Below, piece after piece: positions 31,863 through 32,063 of a stretch of 32,063 bases of DNA. A program made the position numbers and the translations under genes. The DNA lies in NCBI GenBank assembly GCA_039793985.1, contig JBAMMC010000027.1, forward strand, positions 1 to 32,063. The letters are read 5' to 3'. A model generated the notes under the pieces. That model searched no databases, was not told the DNA's origin, and saw only the letters and a list, made by a program, of their open reading frames with translations. Each line of letters starts with the position of its first letter. The first letter of the stretch is position 1. The DNA comes from ARK-14 sp002899805. Its GTDB lineage: Archaea; Thermoproteota; Thermoprotei_A; Sulfolobales; Fervidicoccaceae.

Positions 31863-32063
31863 TTTATTGTGTTAGATATTGTCAAACCAGTTTTCCTTAT
31901 GTCCATATAATTTTTCGATTATTTCATTTCAAATTTTAAATATATAGATGCATATTCCTAATAGAATGATATTAATTTAGCAAACAACAAGGTTATTATT
32001 AGGAAGAAAATTAAGTGAATATTTGATGAGGTAATGAAAAAATATGTTTCCTCATGAGCTAAT

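Noticed and set aside
31844..31866. Short cis intron in tRNA-Gln ending before ACCCCT
   Set aside because: ACCCC could serve as A38 plus four anticodon-stem bases, but the following bases give no T arm or acceptor strand.
1..32063. CRISPR array, insertion sequence or prophage
   Set aside because: No regularly spaced direct repeats, transposase, integrase or phage structural genes were seen on either strand.

Overview
The window looks like part of a draft chromosome of a thermophilic Thermoproteota (crenarchaeal) archaeon. Signs of this are AT-rich DNA, TATA-box promoters instead of -35/-10 elements, a GGTG ribosome-binding motif ahead of ATG, GTG and very often TTG starts, archaeal gene versions (ThiD-ThiN fusion, stand-alone MetG-beta, KaiC-like RAD55 ATPase, TtuA, DUF123, ZPR1-type zinc finger, many small ribbon-helix-helix proteins) and tRNA genes broken by introns. 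A Fervidicoccus-like or Desulfurococcales-like source is a guess. A run of 100 N at 24034-24133 marks a scaffold gap.

Layout. 1-252: a possible small structured RNA. 253-2338 (minus): aldo/keto reductase, then a geranylgeranyl-reductase-type flavoprotein. 2444-5312: thiamine gene thiDN, a metallo-beta-lactamase protein and two divergent ribbon-helix-helix regulators. 5494-5594: tRNA-Tyr with intron. 5849-7518: two-gene ABC-2 exporter. 7546-11010 (minus): PfkB kinase translationally coupled to a BtpA-family protein, tRNA-Asp with a 157-nt intron, and an APC permease. 11135-16523: cobalamin adenosyltransferase overlapping a DUF123 gene, KaiC-like ATPase, argS, a long noncoding stretch with a possible pseudoknot RNA, and a four-CBS protein. 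16601-21940 (minus): metG-beta, a MacB-type ATPase, a 964-residue anchored extracellular protein and a MacB/FtsX permease, probably one transcript. 22190-25490: candidate RNA, ZPR1 zinc finger, double ribbon-helix-helix protein, Hsp20, scaffold gap, TtuA thiolase and a small membrane protein. 25490-29140: structured intergenic RNA, CodA-like amidohydrolase, DHH phosphoesterase and MtnA. 29256-31776: tRNA-Thr with a D-arm intron, zinc-ribbon protein and CPA2 antiporter. The last 258 bases hold only the 5' half of a tRNA-Gln.

Most genes are housekeeping: thiamine, cobalamin, methionine salvage, tRNA charging and thiolation, protein quality control, transport. The unusual material is in RNA. All four tRNA genes are interrupted, one in the D arm and one perhaps split into separately encoded halves, and several intergenic regions fold into coherent helices. 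Two protein observations also stand out: an ABC ATPase whose conserved N-terminus has no ATG, GTG or TTG start, and a cytosine-deaminase-like protein that appears to lack a metal-binding His and the catalytic Glu.
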